Part shown: in pieces, positions 52,919 through 59,992 of the stretch
Position numbering within the stretch: the first letter of the stretch is position 1
Layout of the letters: each line of letters begins with the position of its first letter
Assembly: GCA_022601195.1 (NCBI GenBank)
Contig: JAHZIX010000033.1
Location: forward strand, 47,699-111,698
Source: Deltaproteobacteria bacterium
GTDB taxonomy: Bacteria > Acidobacteriota > Thermoanaerobaculia > Multivoradales > JAHZIX01
Reading direction: 5' to 3'
DNA length: 64,000 bases
Made by a program: the position numbers and the translations under genes
The notes under the pieces: model-generated
What the model was told of the DNA's origin: nothing
Seen by the model: only the letters and a program-made list of their open reading frames with translations
Databases searched by the model: none

Positions 52919-53406
52919 GCACTGTTCAGCATCTCGCCCGCGCCATCCTCGACCAAGGCTTAGCTGCCGAGGTGATGGGCGCTCTTGCCCAAGAGATGCG
53001 CATCGGCGGCGAGGTCCACCTCCTGCCGCGCAACTCGCGATCAATCCATAACAAGGGCTACAGCAGGGTCTATGTCCCTACGGGCTCGCCCCTGCGTCGT
53101 TACTGCAATACCGGCGGGTGGCAATACGCCCACCGCTTGGCCGCGGCGCTGAAGCTTGGGCGCCGCCTTAAGGCTTACGAACACGTCCACCATGTTGACC
53201 AGGATCAGGAGCGAGATGGCGAGTACTCCCTCGCGGAGCTTGTCGCGGTCTTCGATGAGCGCTTCCAGGTGCTCAACGACGTTGACCACAACACTATCCA
53301 CGCCGGGCCCGGAGCTCGGTTCCATCGCGGGGAGTGGCAGGCCTGCTCCTGTGCACACGCCGACTGGCCGGTAGAGGCCGGCGATACCCCCCCCCCGACC
53401 ACTTGA
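52915..53406 (+). CDS. HNH endonuclease-like protein
   Basis: 163 residues from GTG 52915 overlapping the ASCH gene's TGA (GTGA). GYSRVYVPTGSPLRR, WQYAHRLAAALKLGRRLKAYEHVHHVDQDQ and LNDVDHNTIHAG match phage HNH proteins, in which the HH pair and the later N and H are the active site. The expected zinc-binding CxxC pairs are not evident. The end is proline/threonine-rich (GDTPPPTT) over a C9 run at 53389-53397. Confidence 0.78.
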   Translation: MSTVQHLARAILDQGLAAEVMGALAQEMRIGGEVHLLPRNSRSIHNKGYSRVYVPTGSPLRRYCNTGGWQYAHRLAAALKLGRRLKAYEHVHHVDQDQERDGEYSLAELVAVFDERFQVLNDVDHNTIHAGPGARFHRGEWQACSCAHADWPVEAGDTPPPTT

Positions 53407-53438
53407 CCCAATCATCAACTGACCCCTAGGAGGGATTC

Positions 53439-55214
53439 ATGTCGCCAAGACAAGACTCTGTTTTCAATTGGACCTTTGCAGCTGTGGCTGCGCTGATAGT
53501 GGCCCTGTTGCCCTCGGTCACTCACGGGGCAGAGACGGAACGCCCCCTGAGCGTCTCAGAAGCGGACTTCGCCTTTCTCCAAGCCCTAGAGGCCGAGGTC
53601 GCCAACGATCTTGGCTCCCTAGGTGACGGCCTCGCAGCGTCCGGCACTATCCCGGGCGCCGGGTGTGGGTATGTGCCTTCGCGAAGGGTGACCAGCGGGA
53701 AGACCTATAGCGGACAGCCAGTGGGCGGGCCTTTGGATCTCGCTGCTGATCCGGAGATCCATAGACGAGGGTCTCCGGAGCGCATCGACACCTCTATCCT
53801 CCGGTGGAGTACCGACGAGGACTCGAGGCCTCATCACGCCATTCCTGGCGGCGGCTGGTGTACCGGGAGTCGCTGTGGTCTTGGGGTGCACGGATTGGGC
53901 GTTCCTTCGGCGATCCTCTCCTTCTACTCGAACCGGTCGCCTGCACAGAGGCCGGTTGAGCTGAGGGGTATCAACCTAGCCTGCGCGCCGAACATGCGGG
54001 AAGCCATCGATCTCATTGCCTCAGGTCAAGGATGGCCGCTGATCACAAGATGGCAGGCCGACCGCGGGGGAGCTCCGCCTCCACTGCCGCCCCTCAAGGC
54101 CATCGTCTCCTGGTCGCCAACTCTTCCGGTAATAGGGGAAGTGGCCTCCTTCACGGCCCTGAAGAATCAGGGGACGGTCACCTACGACTGGAAGTTTGCT
54201 AAGGCCGGTGACCCAAGCTCTATTGAGTACAGAAGCGGCAGAGAGGTGAGCTTCGCGTTCCCGCAGGAAGGGCTTTGGATCTTGCATCTGACTGTCGGTA
54301 GAGGGCAAGAGGTCAAGTCCCAGATTAGGCAGATTCACGTACAGCCTGCCCAGGACTCTCTTCCTTGCCCGGAGGGCAAAGTCTGCCTAGCAATGTGGGA
54401 CCCCGAGACGCAGTCCCACCAGGATTACGAGATGGTCTACGTCCCCCCGGGGAGATCAACCTCCTCGCTCGAGCTGATGTGGGCCCGGCCGGGAGCGATA
54501 AGTGCGTCTACGGCTGCTGGGAGCCCGGAGGAGCTGGAAAGGGGCTGGAGAATCCCGCGGTCTAGTCCCGCGCCTTCCCGTCAAGAGAGGGTGTTTCGAG
54601 TCACTGCTGCCTCTCCCAGCTTTTCGATTCCGCTCTCTGACCTTGGAATCGGCCCAGGGGAGCCAATCGAGATCGAGGGAACCATTGCCCTGGGCCCCGC
54701 CCCCTTGGCTCCCCGTAGTCCGATTGTCTGGTTGGGGCATGGCGAGCCGAAAAAGGAATGGGAGAGTCCCTGTGGGCTCAAGCTGAACGGAAAGAACGGG
54801 CGGTCACTCCTTGAGACCGTGATGGGCCCTCATGGGCGGCGCGGGGGAGGTGGCAAGAGGGGGTGGTGGGCTCCTGGGTCGCGATCGGATTTCACGCTCA
54901 GCCTTTCTGGCGGGGAATGCAGACTAGACCTAGTGGATGGAGGGCGAACCGACAGGGTCGCCACTGCACCGAAGAGCAGCCCGAGGCCGAGTCACCTCTA
55001 CATCGGAATCCCGGCTCCTATGGATCGAAAGCGGTGCCCCGGAGGCTGCTGGAGAACGCCAATAGGGGCAGTGATATCCCTGCGAGTTCCTGGGGGCGGC
55101 GCTCAGCCCGTCCCACCTCCAAGCGGGAGCCCTGTTCGAGAGTTGCTTTCAAGGGCTGCTGGCGCGATCGGAGAGGCGCTTTCGATTCTTCAGGGCGAGA
55201 AGGGTGAACGATGA
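53439..55214 (+). CDS. Large secreted protein with PKD-like domain
   Basis: 591 residues. AGGAGG five bases before ATG 53439. A signal peptide (about 8-30, ending THGAET) is followed by a Cys-bearing N-terminal half with several WC, GCG and HG motifs (GGGWCTGSRCGLGVHGLG), then a PKD-like Ig sandwich at about 215-300 (VSWSPTLPVIGEVASFTA, YDWKFAK, HLTVGRGQEVKSQ), and a C-terminal half rich in Gly, Pro and Ser. No enzyme motif was recognised. It is the only large secreted protein in the element and is coupled to the next gene (ATGA). It may be cargo exported from the host cell. Confidence 0.72.
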   Translation: MSPRQDSVFNWTFAAVAALIVALLPSVTHGAETERPLSVSEADFAFLQALEAEVANDLGSLGDGLAASGTIPGAGCGYVPSRRVTSGKTYSGQPVGGPLDLAADPEIHRRGSPERIDTSILRWSTDEDSRPHHAIPGGGWCTGSRCGLGVHGLGVPSAILSFYSNRSPAQRPVELRGINLACAPNMREAIDLIASGQGWPLITRWQADRGGAPPPLPPLKAIVSWSPTLPVIGEVASFTALKNQGTVTYDWKFAKAGDPSSIEYRSGREVSFAFPQEGLWILHLTVGRGQEVKSQIRQIHVQPAQDSLPCPEGKVCLAMWDPETQSHQDYEMVYVPPGRSTSSLELMWARPGAISASTAAGSPEELERGWRIPRSSPAPSRQERVFRVTAASPSFSIPLSDLGIGPGEPIEIEGTIALGPAPLAPRSPIVWLGHGEPKKEWESPCGLKLNGKNGRSLLETVMGPHGRRGGGGKRGWWAPGSRSDFTLSLSGGECRLDLVDGGRTDRVATAPKSSPRPSHLYIGIPAPMDRKRCPGGCWRTPIGAVISLRVPGGGAQPVPPPSGSPVRELLSRAAGAIGEALSILQGEKGER

Positions 55215-55684
55215 CCACCTACGCACAGCAGACCTCGGTTTCTGCTGACCGTTCAAGGGCAGAGATCGAAGTGGTGCTCCGTAGGTACGGAGCTACGGGC
55301 TTCATGTACGGCTGGGAAGGGGCTCGGGTACAGGTCGGATTCAAGGCAGGTGGGCGGATGATCCGGTTCGAGCTCGAGATGCCAGATCGAGAGGATCGAG
55401 AGTTCACCCATACGCCCACCAAGGGCCGTCCTCGAACTCCTGTGCAAGCCGACAAGGCCTGGGAGCAGGCCACTCGGCAAAGGTGGAGAGCGCTGCTCCT
55501 TGTGATCAAGGCCAAGTTAGAGGCGGTCGCTGCGGGCATCTCGACCTTCGAAGAGGAGTTCCTTCCCTGGGTCGTCCTGCCGGGCGGTGCGACGGTTGGA
55601 GACCACGTTCTTCCGATGGTGGAGCAGGCCTATCTCAGTGGGTCGGTGCCGCGGTTAATGCTTACTGAAGGGGGCATCTCGTGA
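55211..55684 (+). CDS. Phage-associated hypothetical protein
   Basis: 157 residues beginning MTTYAQQTSVSADRSRAEIE. The blocks VLRRYGATGFMYGWEGARVQVGF, IRFELEMPDRED, AWEQATRQRWRALLLVIKAKLEAVAAGI and TFEEEFLPWVVLPGGATVGDHVLP match a conserved uncharacterised family seen in phages and mobile elements. No catalytic motif is evident. The ATG overlaps the preceding stop (ATGA) and its own TGA overlaps the next GTG (GTGA). Confidence 0.75.
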   Translation: MTTYAQQTSVSADRSRAEIEVVLRRYGATGFMYGWEGARVQVGFKAGGRMIRFELEMPDREDREFTHTPTKGRPRTPVQADKAWEQATRQRWRALLLVIKAKLEAVAAGISTFEEEFLPWVVLPGGATVGDHVLPMVEQAYLSGSVPRLMLTEGGIS

Positions 55685-56013
55685 TCAGTCCTAAAGACCT
55701 CGGCAAACGCATCAAGGCCCTCCACCACGAACCCTTCGGACACACAGATCTTCACGGTTTGGCAGGAATGGTTCGACAGGCTAGGAGTCTACTAGGGCTA
55801 CCGAGTCGAGGCGTTCTGTTGTATCTCGAGGGTCTCCTGCGTGGAGACCTCCCGATCCCCGAAGGACCTGAAGTAGAAGCCTTGGAGATTGCCCTAGGCA
55901 TCGAGCCGGGAGAGCTCCTCTCCCCTGAACCACCCCCGAGCCTGCGGCAGCGTCTCGAGCAGCACCACGAGAAGAACCTGCAGAAGCTCGAGGCGCTTCG
56001 AATTAGTTCTTGA
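55681..56013 (+). CDS. Small DNA-binding-like hypothetical protein
   Basis: 110 residues from GTG 55681 (overlap GTGA). A helix-turn-helix-like N-terminal half (GLAGMVRQARSLLGLPSRGVLLYLEGLLRGDLP, then EALEIALGIEPGELL) resembles Cro/C1-type repressors, and the C-terminus is a charged helix (LRQRLEQHHEKNLQKLEAL). A role in element regulation is plausible. Followed by a structured 150-base gap. Confidence 0.55.
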   Translation: MISPKDLGKRIKALHHEPFGHTDLHGLAGMVRQARSLLGLPSRGVLLYLEGLLRGDLPIPEGPEVEALEIALGIEPGELLSPEPPPSLRQRLEQHHEKNLQKLEALRISS

Positions 56014-56025
56014 GTCTCAATCTTG

Positions 56026-56050
56026 AGGCCTTCGGAATTCGCCGAGGCCT
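56026..56050 (+). other. Bulged hairpin
   Basis: AGGCC and TCGG pair with CCGA and GGCCT around a 6-base loop AATTCG, with one bulged T (56031). It starts 12 bases after the stop of the HTH-like gene. It may be an RNA stabiliser or part of a small RNA; no T-run follows. Confidence 0.4.
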
Positions 56051-56119
56051 AACCGCTAACCACGCCTAGTAATGCCTCCCAGGAGGCTCCGTTGAAAAGA
56101 CCCCGGGGCGCAGCGGGGT

Positions 56120-56145
56120 GGCTTGGACTGCGTCCAGCCTTTGTC
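56120..56145 (+). terminator. Terminator-like hairpin
   Basis: GGC and TGGAC pair with GTCCA and GCC around a TGC triloop, with one bulged T (56123), followed by TTTGTCT. It lies 20 bases before the ribosome site of the next gene, so it might also act as a leader structure. The region 56051-56119 has no gene. Confidence 0.45.
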
Positions 56146-56165
56146 TAAGTAAGGAGGTTTGAGCA

Positions 56166-56381
56166 GTGAAGTATTTCGTCGTAAGGCTTCATCAGGGCTG
56201 TTGGCTTGCTCCCTGGGCTGGCGATCCCGGGAGGACGCTTGTTAGGGATTCAGCGAGACTTTACGAGTCCCAGCGCTCTGCTGGGCTGGCCCTCCGGCGG
56301 GCGCGGCAGTGCAGACCCTTTCCGAATGCGCTCATCCAGAGAGTAGGGGTGACGATCGGGCCGGCAGAGGTCGAGCCTTGA
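56166..56381 (+). CDS. Small hypothetical protein
   Basis: 71 residues from GTG 56166, which has a perfect AAGGAGG eight bases upstream. It is basic (several Arg) with N-terminal MKYFVVRLHQGCWLAPWAGDP-like aromatic content and LRRARQCRPFPNAL later. This reads like a phage short ORF without recognised domains. Its TGA overlaps the methyltransferase start as TTGA, so it probably serves to deliver ribosomes to the next gene. Confidence 0.6.
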   Translation: MKYFVVRLHQGCWLAPWAGDPGRTLVRDSARLYESQRSAGLALRRARQCRPFPNALIQRVGVTIGPAEVEP

Positions 56382-57727
56382 TTTCAGTGGCCACAGCCGG
56401 CGCGCTGCCTCTCGCGGATGAAAGTGTCCACTGCGTGGTCACCTCTCCCCCTTATTGGGCGCTGCGTCAGTACGAGGGCATCGAGGGCCCTCAGCTTGGA
56501 AATGAAAGAACGCCTGAAGAGTTCATTGACAACCTAATCCTGATCTTCCGCGAGATCCGCCGCGTGGTTCGACCCGATGGTGTCTGCTGGGTCAACCTCG
56601 GTGACACCTACGGTGGCAGCGGCAACCAAGGCGTCAATGGTCAGCGGAGCGATCGCCGGTTCACGGCGCCCAACTACCAACGCAAGACAGGCGGCTCCCT
56701 CAAGTCAGGCGACTTAGCTGGTATCCCTTGGATGTTCGCTTTAGCTGCTCGGGAAGATGGATGGTTTCTCAGGTCAGACACGATCTGGGCAAAACCGAAC
56801 CCGATGCCTGAGACGCTCAACGGCTGGCGCTGGGAGCGGTGCCGGGTCAAGGTGTCCGGCGGCTGGAAACCTGGGGAGCATCCCAGAGGTTCTCCAGCCG
56901 GAAAGAGTAGGTCGCAGTCATTCGGCACCAACTCCAACGCAAAGCCTCCCGTCTCTTCCGTGGTCTGGGCTCCATGCCTTGGCTGTGGCAGGTGCGAGAA
57001 AAACGGCGGACTGGTCCTTCGGAGGGGCCGATGGCGCCCTACGAATGGAAAGGAATACCTATTCCTTCTCACCAAGAGCAAGATCTACTTCGGCAACCGT
57101 GAAGCGGTCGCGGAACCGGTTTCCCCAAAGACCCATAGCCGCGGACGAGGAGTCAATCCCAAGGCTGGCGATCGGCACCTATCTGGCCGCCAGAACCCAA
57201 GCTTCTCTGCGGCTGTTCGGCTGCCAGTGGATTCGAGGAACCCTCGAGATGTCTGGGCGATCTCGACGGAGCCTAGCTCCCTCGAGCATTTCGCCACGTT
57301 TCCTAAGGCGCTAGTGAGAAGGGCGCTGTCTTCGAGCGCCCCTGAGAAGGTCTGCGGGATCTGCGGGGATCCCTATGCGCCGTTTGTCGATCGACAGGAA
57401 CCAAAGGCGGGAGTTCTCCTGCCTACTTGTGCCTGCAATGCGCCGCCTCGGAGTGGCTTGGTCATGGACCCCTTCGCCGGATCTGGCACCACGGGAGTGG
57501 TAGCCAAGCAGATGGGGTTGAGGTTCATCGGGTTCGACTTGTCAATCCAGTATGCGCAGATGGCCAAGGAGCGACTTGCGGAGTACGACCCGGCCGCCGT
57601 GTTGCGGGATGGGGGCCGACTGGCGCCGATCAACGGTCCGTTGTTTGAGGTTCAGAAAGGTTTTCCCGGGGCCTCCGGCCCCAATCACCAACCGTCCGAC
57701 AACAGAAAGGAGATCCTCCCTATGTAA
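56378..57727 (+). CDS. DNA methyltransferase, beta class (N4-C or N6-A)
   Basis: 449 residues from TTG 56378, with AGAGG seven bases upstream; a frame back to 56309 is out of character. The catalytic motif IV (VTSPPYWALRQYEG) precedes motif I (DPFAGSGTTGVVAKQMGLRFIGFDLS), the beta-class order. Between them lies a target-recognition segment with two Cys clusters (CLGCGRCEKNGG; CGICGDPYAPF ... CAC) that could bind zinc. No cognate restriction gene is adjacent, so it looks like an orphan phage modification enzyme. Its target sequence cannot be deduced. Confidence 0.9.
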   Translation: MISVATAGALPLADESVHCVVTSPPYWALRQYEGIEGPQLGNERTPEEFIDNLILIFREIRRVVRPDGVCWVNLGDTYGGSGNQGVNGQRSDRRFTAPNYQRKTGGSLKSGDLAGIPWMFALAAREDGWFLRSDTIWAKPNPMPETLNGWRWERCRVKVSGGWKPGEHPRGSPAGKSRSQSFGTNSNAKPPVSSVVWAPCLGCGRCEKNGGLVLRRGRWRPTNGKEYLFLLTKSKIYFGNREAVAEPVSPKTHSRGRGVNPKAGDRHLSGRQNPSFSAAVRLPVDSRNPRDVWAISTEPSSLEHFATFPKALVRRALSSSAPEKVCGICGDPYAPFVDRQEPKAGVLLPTCACNAPPRSGLVMDPFAGSGTTGVVAKQMGLRFIGFDLSIQYAQMAKERLAEYDPAAVLRDGGRLAPINGPLFEVQKGFPGASGPNHQPSDNRKEILPM

Positions 57728-57897
57728 CTCCTCCCTAGCCTCTCTCTTCCAACGACTACTCATACGACATAGCACTCACCGAGCTGGCTCCCGGGTCATG
57801 AATCAGCCCGGGGGCCGGTGAGGTATCCCGAAAACGAGAACCGACGGCGACACGCCGGCCTTCCTGAAAACCTTACTTACGATCTGGAGGTGACCCT

Positions 57898-58992
57898 ATG
57901 GGTTCCACGACTATCGAATGGACAGACGCTACTTGGAACCCAGTACGGGGATGCACCCGGGTTTCTGAAGGCTGTCGAAACTGCTACGCGGAACGCATGG
58001 CCGCTAGGTTTAGCGATCCCGGGCAGTATTCGCACGGTTTCGCCAAGAGAACCCCAGCAGGAGGAAGATGGACGGGGAAAGTTGAGCTGATTCCGGGCAA
58101 GCTCAGAGAGCCTCTTTCATGGAGGAAGCCTCGGAGAGTGTTCGTCAATTCGATGAGCGATCTCTTTCACGAGCAGATGTCTTTCGATGACATTGCTGCT
58201 GTCTTTGGCGTGATGGCGGCTTGTCCTCAGCATGTCTTTCAAGTGCTAACCAAGAGGCCCGAACTCGCTCACGAGTTCTACAATGTGTTCCTCGGCAACG
58301 AGGGAGCGGTTCCGGCTGCTTACTGCGCCTTCAAGGCGCTGGAGCGTGGTGGACTATCTGAGAATTCGTACATGGATCGAGAGGTCACCGAGTCCTGGCC
58401 GCTTCCGAACGTCTGGCTCGGTACCAGCGTCGAAGATCAGTACACTGCTGAGCGACGCATCCCATACCTACTAGGCTGCCCGGCCCCTGTCAGATTTCTC
58501 AGCTGCGAGCCGCTCCTTGGCCCAGTGGACCTAACCAAGCTTGAGTTCATGAAGCCCGAAGGGTTGAGCCCCGGTGCCTGGCTCAATTGCCTCACGGGCC
58601 ACATGATCGGGCCGGATGACATCCTTCCCGACAAGATCGACTGGGTGATCGCTGGTGGAGAGAGCGGCCCCGGAGCTCGCCCAATGCACCCCGACTGGGT
58701 CAGATCGTTGCGCGATCAGTGCGAGCGGGAGCACGTTCCGTTCTTCTTCAAGCAGTGGGGGCAGTTCTGCCCCTACGATCAGCTTCCGGAAGTCACTCGC
58801 CAAGAACTCGACTCAAGCGGCTCGCAGCTCTATGCAGACCCTGAGTCTCAGCGGCCTCTCGGCGTAGGGAAGAAACGTGCAGGAAATCTACTGGACGGGA
58901 ATGAGTGGAATCAGTTCCCGGTGGCTGAGCGAAACTTCCGGGCGGACATTGTTAGGAACTCGCGTTCCTATGCGACCTCTAAGATGCGCTGA
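57898..58992 (+). CDS. Phage Gp37/Gp68 family protein (DUF5131)
   Basis: 364 residues from ATG 57898 with GGAGG six bases upstream. WTDATWNPVRGCTRVSEGCRNCYAERMA (C-x6-C-x2-C), RRVFVNSMSDLFHEQM, VFQVLTKRPEL, WLGTSVEDQ, FLSCEPLLGPV, DWVIAGGESGPGARPMHPDWVRSLRDQC and FFFKQWG all match the Gp37Gp68 family of phages and mobile elements. The cysteine triad suggests an iron-sulfur or radical-SAM-like cofactor; its reaction is not established. A 170-base gap lacking genes precedes it. Confidence 0.92.
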   Translation: MGSTTIEWTDATWNPVRGCTRVSEGCRNCYAERMAARFSDPGQYSHGFAKRTPAGGRWTGKVELIPGKLREPLSWRKPRRVFVNSMSDLFHEQMSFDDIAAVFGVMAACPQHVFQVLTKRPELAHEFYNVFLGNEGAVPAAYCAFKALERGGLSENSYMDREVTESWPLPNVWLGTSVEDQYTAERRIPYLLGCPAPVRFLSCEPLLGPVDLTKLEFMKPEGLSPGAWLNCLTGHMIGPDDILPDKIDWVIAGGESGPGARPMHPDWVRSLRDQCEREHVPFFFKQWGQFCPYDQLPEVTRQELDSSGSQLYADPESQRPLGVGKKRAGNLLDGNEWNQFPVAERNFRADIVRNSRSYATSKMR

Positions 58993-59066
58993 GAAGAAAG
59001 GTAGATGCGTTTTTCTATTGAGAGTGGGTCAAGAGAATTCTGTCGCGGTTCATGCCTTTCGTCTGT

Positions 59067-59564
59067 CTACTTCATGCCTCGCCAGCCAAGATGCCCGCCG
59101 ACTACGCTGCTTAGGGCGCCGACCAAAGTAGCGGCAAGTACGTAGTGCTCACCTGCATAGGATTCAATAAACAGCCAAATAGCTCCAGCTAGAAAACCAT
59201 TACTGGCGTAGACGGCACTACAAGCCAGGAGCGCAGATCCCAGCATCTCCATTCTCAAACAGAAGACTCCAAGAGCTGTAATCAAGATCAAGATGCCAAC
59301 GATGAAGGACCCTAATAGTAAATCTGGATTGCCCCGGTGTGCGGCGATGACGCCATGAGCGACTCCTGTGAGGGAACACAGGGTAGTTGTTAGCAGCCGT
59401 TCCAGATCATCGCGATGCCTTTGCGTACCCTCGGTGGGCGAGTTTGCCCTCTCGAACGACAATGGCTTGAAAGTTACACCGCCGACTACCGGAAAGCGGT
59501 CCCAAAGGAACACTAGGGCCGCAACGCCGCCAAACAAGGTTGCTGCATTGAGAAGAAAGTCCAT
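59067..59564 (-). CDS. Hypothetical integral membrane protein
   Basis: 165 residues from ATG 59564, GAGG five bases upstream. Membrane segments at about 4-20, 60-76, 84-103, 108-128 and 140-157; a cytoplasmic or periplasmic loop (about 25-55) is polar. Lower GC than its neighbours, suggesting separate origin. It is convergent with the Gp37/Gp68 gene and divergent from the NACHT gene. No family was recognised; a membrane partner of the NACHT protein is a speculative idea. Confidence 0.6.
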   Translation of the reverse strand: MDFLLNAATLFGGVAALVFLWDRFPVVGGVTFKPLSFERANSPTEGTQRHRDDLERLLTTTLCSLTGVAHGVIAAHRGNPDLLLGSFIVGILILITALGVFCLRMEMLGSALLACSAVYASNGFLAGAIWLFIESYAGEHYVLAATLVGALSSVVGGHLGWRGMK

Positions 59565-59801
59565 CGGTGCCTCAAACTGGTCGCTTACTGCTCTAGATAT
59601 CTTGCGGCTTCAATAGAGGTTCACAATGTCCATCTGAGTGAATTTGGCTTCAGGCCTGTGGCTCCCTCAGGGGGATGGTGTGTTGACCTTGCTTTCTGAC
59701 TGGGACCCCTTCTCTTGCTCGGTCTCTCGCGGCTAAGCGTCAGACCAGCGTGAAGGTATTAGATCCAGGTATTGCTCTTCATGAGCTGTCGCCACTTTTG
59801 G

Positions 59802-59829
59802 AAAAGCCCCGGACTTTTCGACCCGGGGC
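59802..59829 (-). terminator. Minus-strand intrinsic terminator
   Basis: A perfect 7-bp stem GCCCCGG/CCGGGGC (59806-59812 with 59823-59829) around a 10-base loop. Read on the minus strand it ends in TTTT (59805-59802), giving a good terminator; on the plus strand no T-run follows. A minus transcript ending here would have to start in 59830-59990, where no gene exists. Confidence 0.55.
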
Positions 59830-59938
59830 CCGTCTCGCCCACTCCAAGATCCTACCAGAGGCCCCTCACTAGGACTCAGCCTCCTCCGAGTAATCCCTTC
59901 ATGAGCCCTCTACCGGGTCTCCGCTGCATGAGTCTGTA

Positions 59939-59966
59939 GATGATATAATCATCGAAACTTATAAGT
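59939..59966 (+). promoter_or_regulatory. Extended -10 promoter inside a perfect dyad
   Basis: TGATATAAT (59941-59949) is a perfect extended -10 (TGn TATAAT). It lies in the inverted repeat GATGAT-ATA-ATCATC (59939-59953). A second palindrome, ACTTATAAGT (59957-59966), overlaps the expected transcription start. No -35 match is seen. The NACHT ATG is 27 bases further on. The arrangement suits a repressor-controlled promoter. Confidence 0.6.
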
Positions 59967-59992
59967 GATGGAAATTTCGAGAGGGCGAAAGT

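Larger units (their letters stand above)
59565..59992. promoter_or_regulatory. 428-bp spacer upstream of the NACHT gene
   Basis: No coding sequence is evident. The stretch holds a minus-strand intrinsic terminator at 59802-59829 and the dyad-embedded promoter near 59939-59966 described separately. The portion 59830-59938 is C/T-rich on the plus strand and shows no gene. Confidence 0.55.

Noticed and set aside
57818..58090. Plus-strand frame overlapping the start of the Gp37/Gp68 gene
   Set aside because: It runs through the ribosome site and first 190 bases of a well-supported gene in another frame and resembles nothing.
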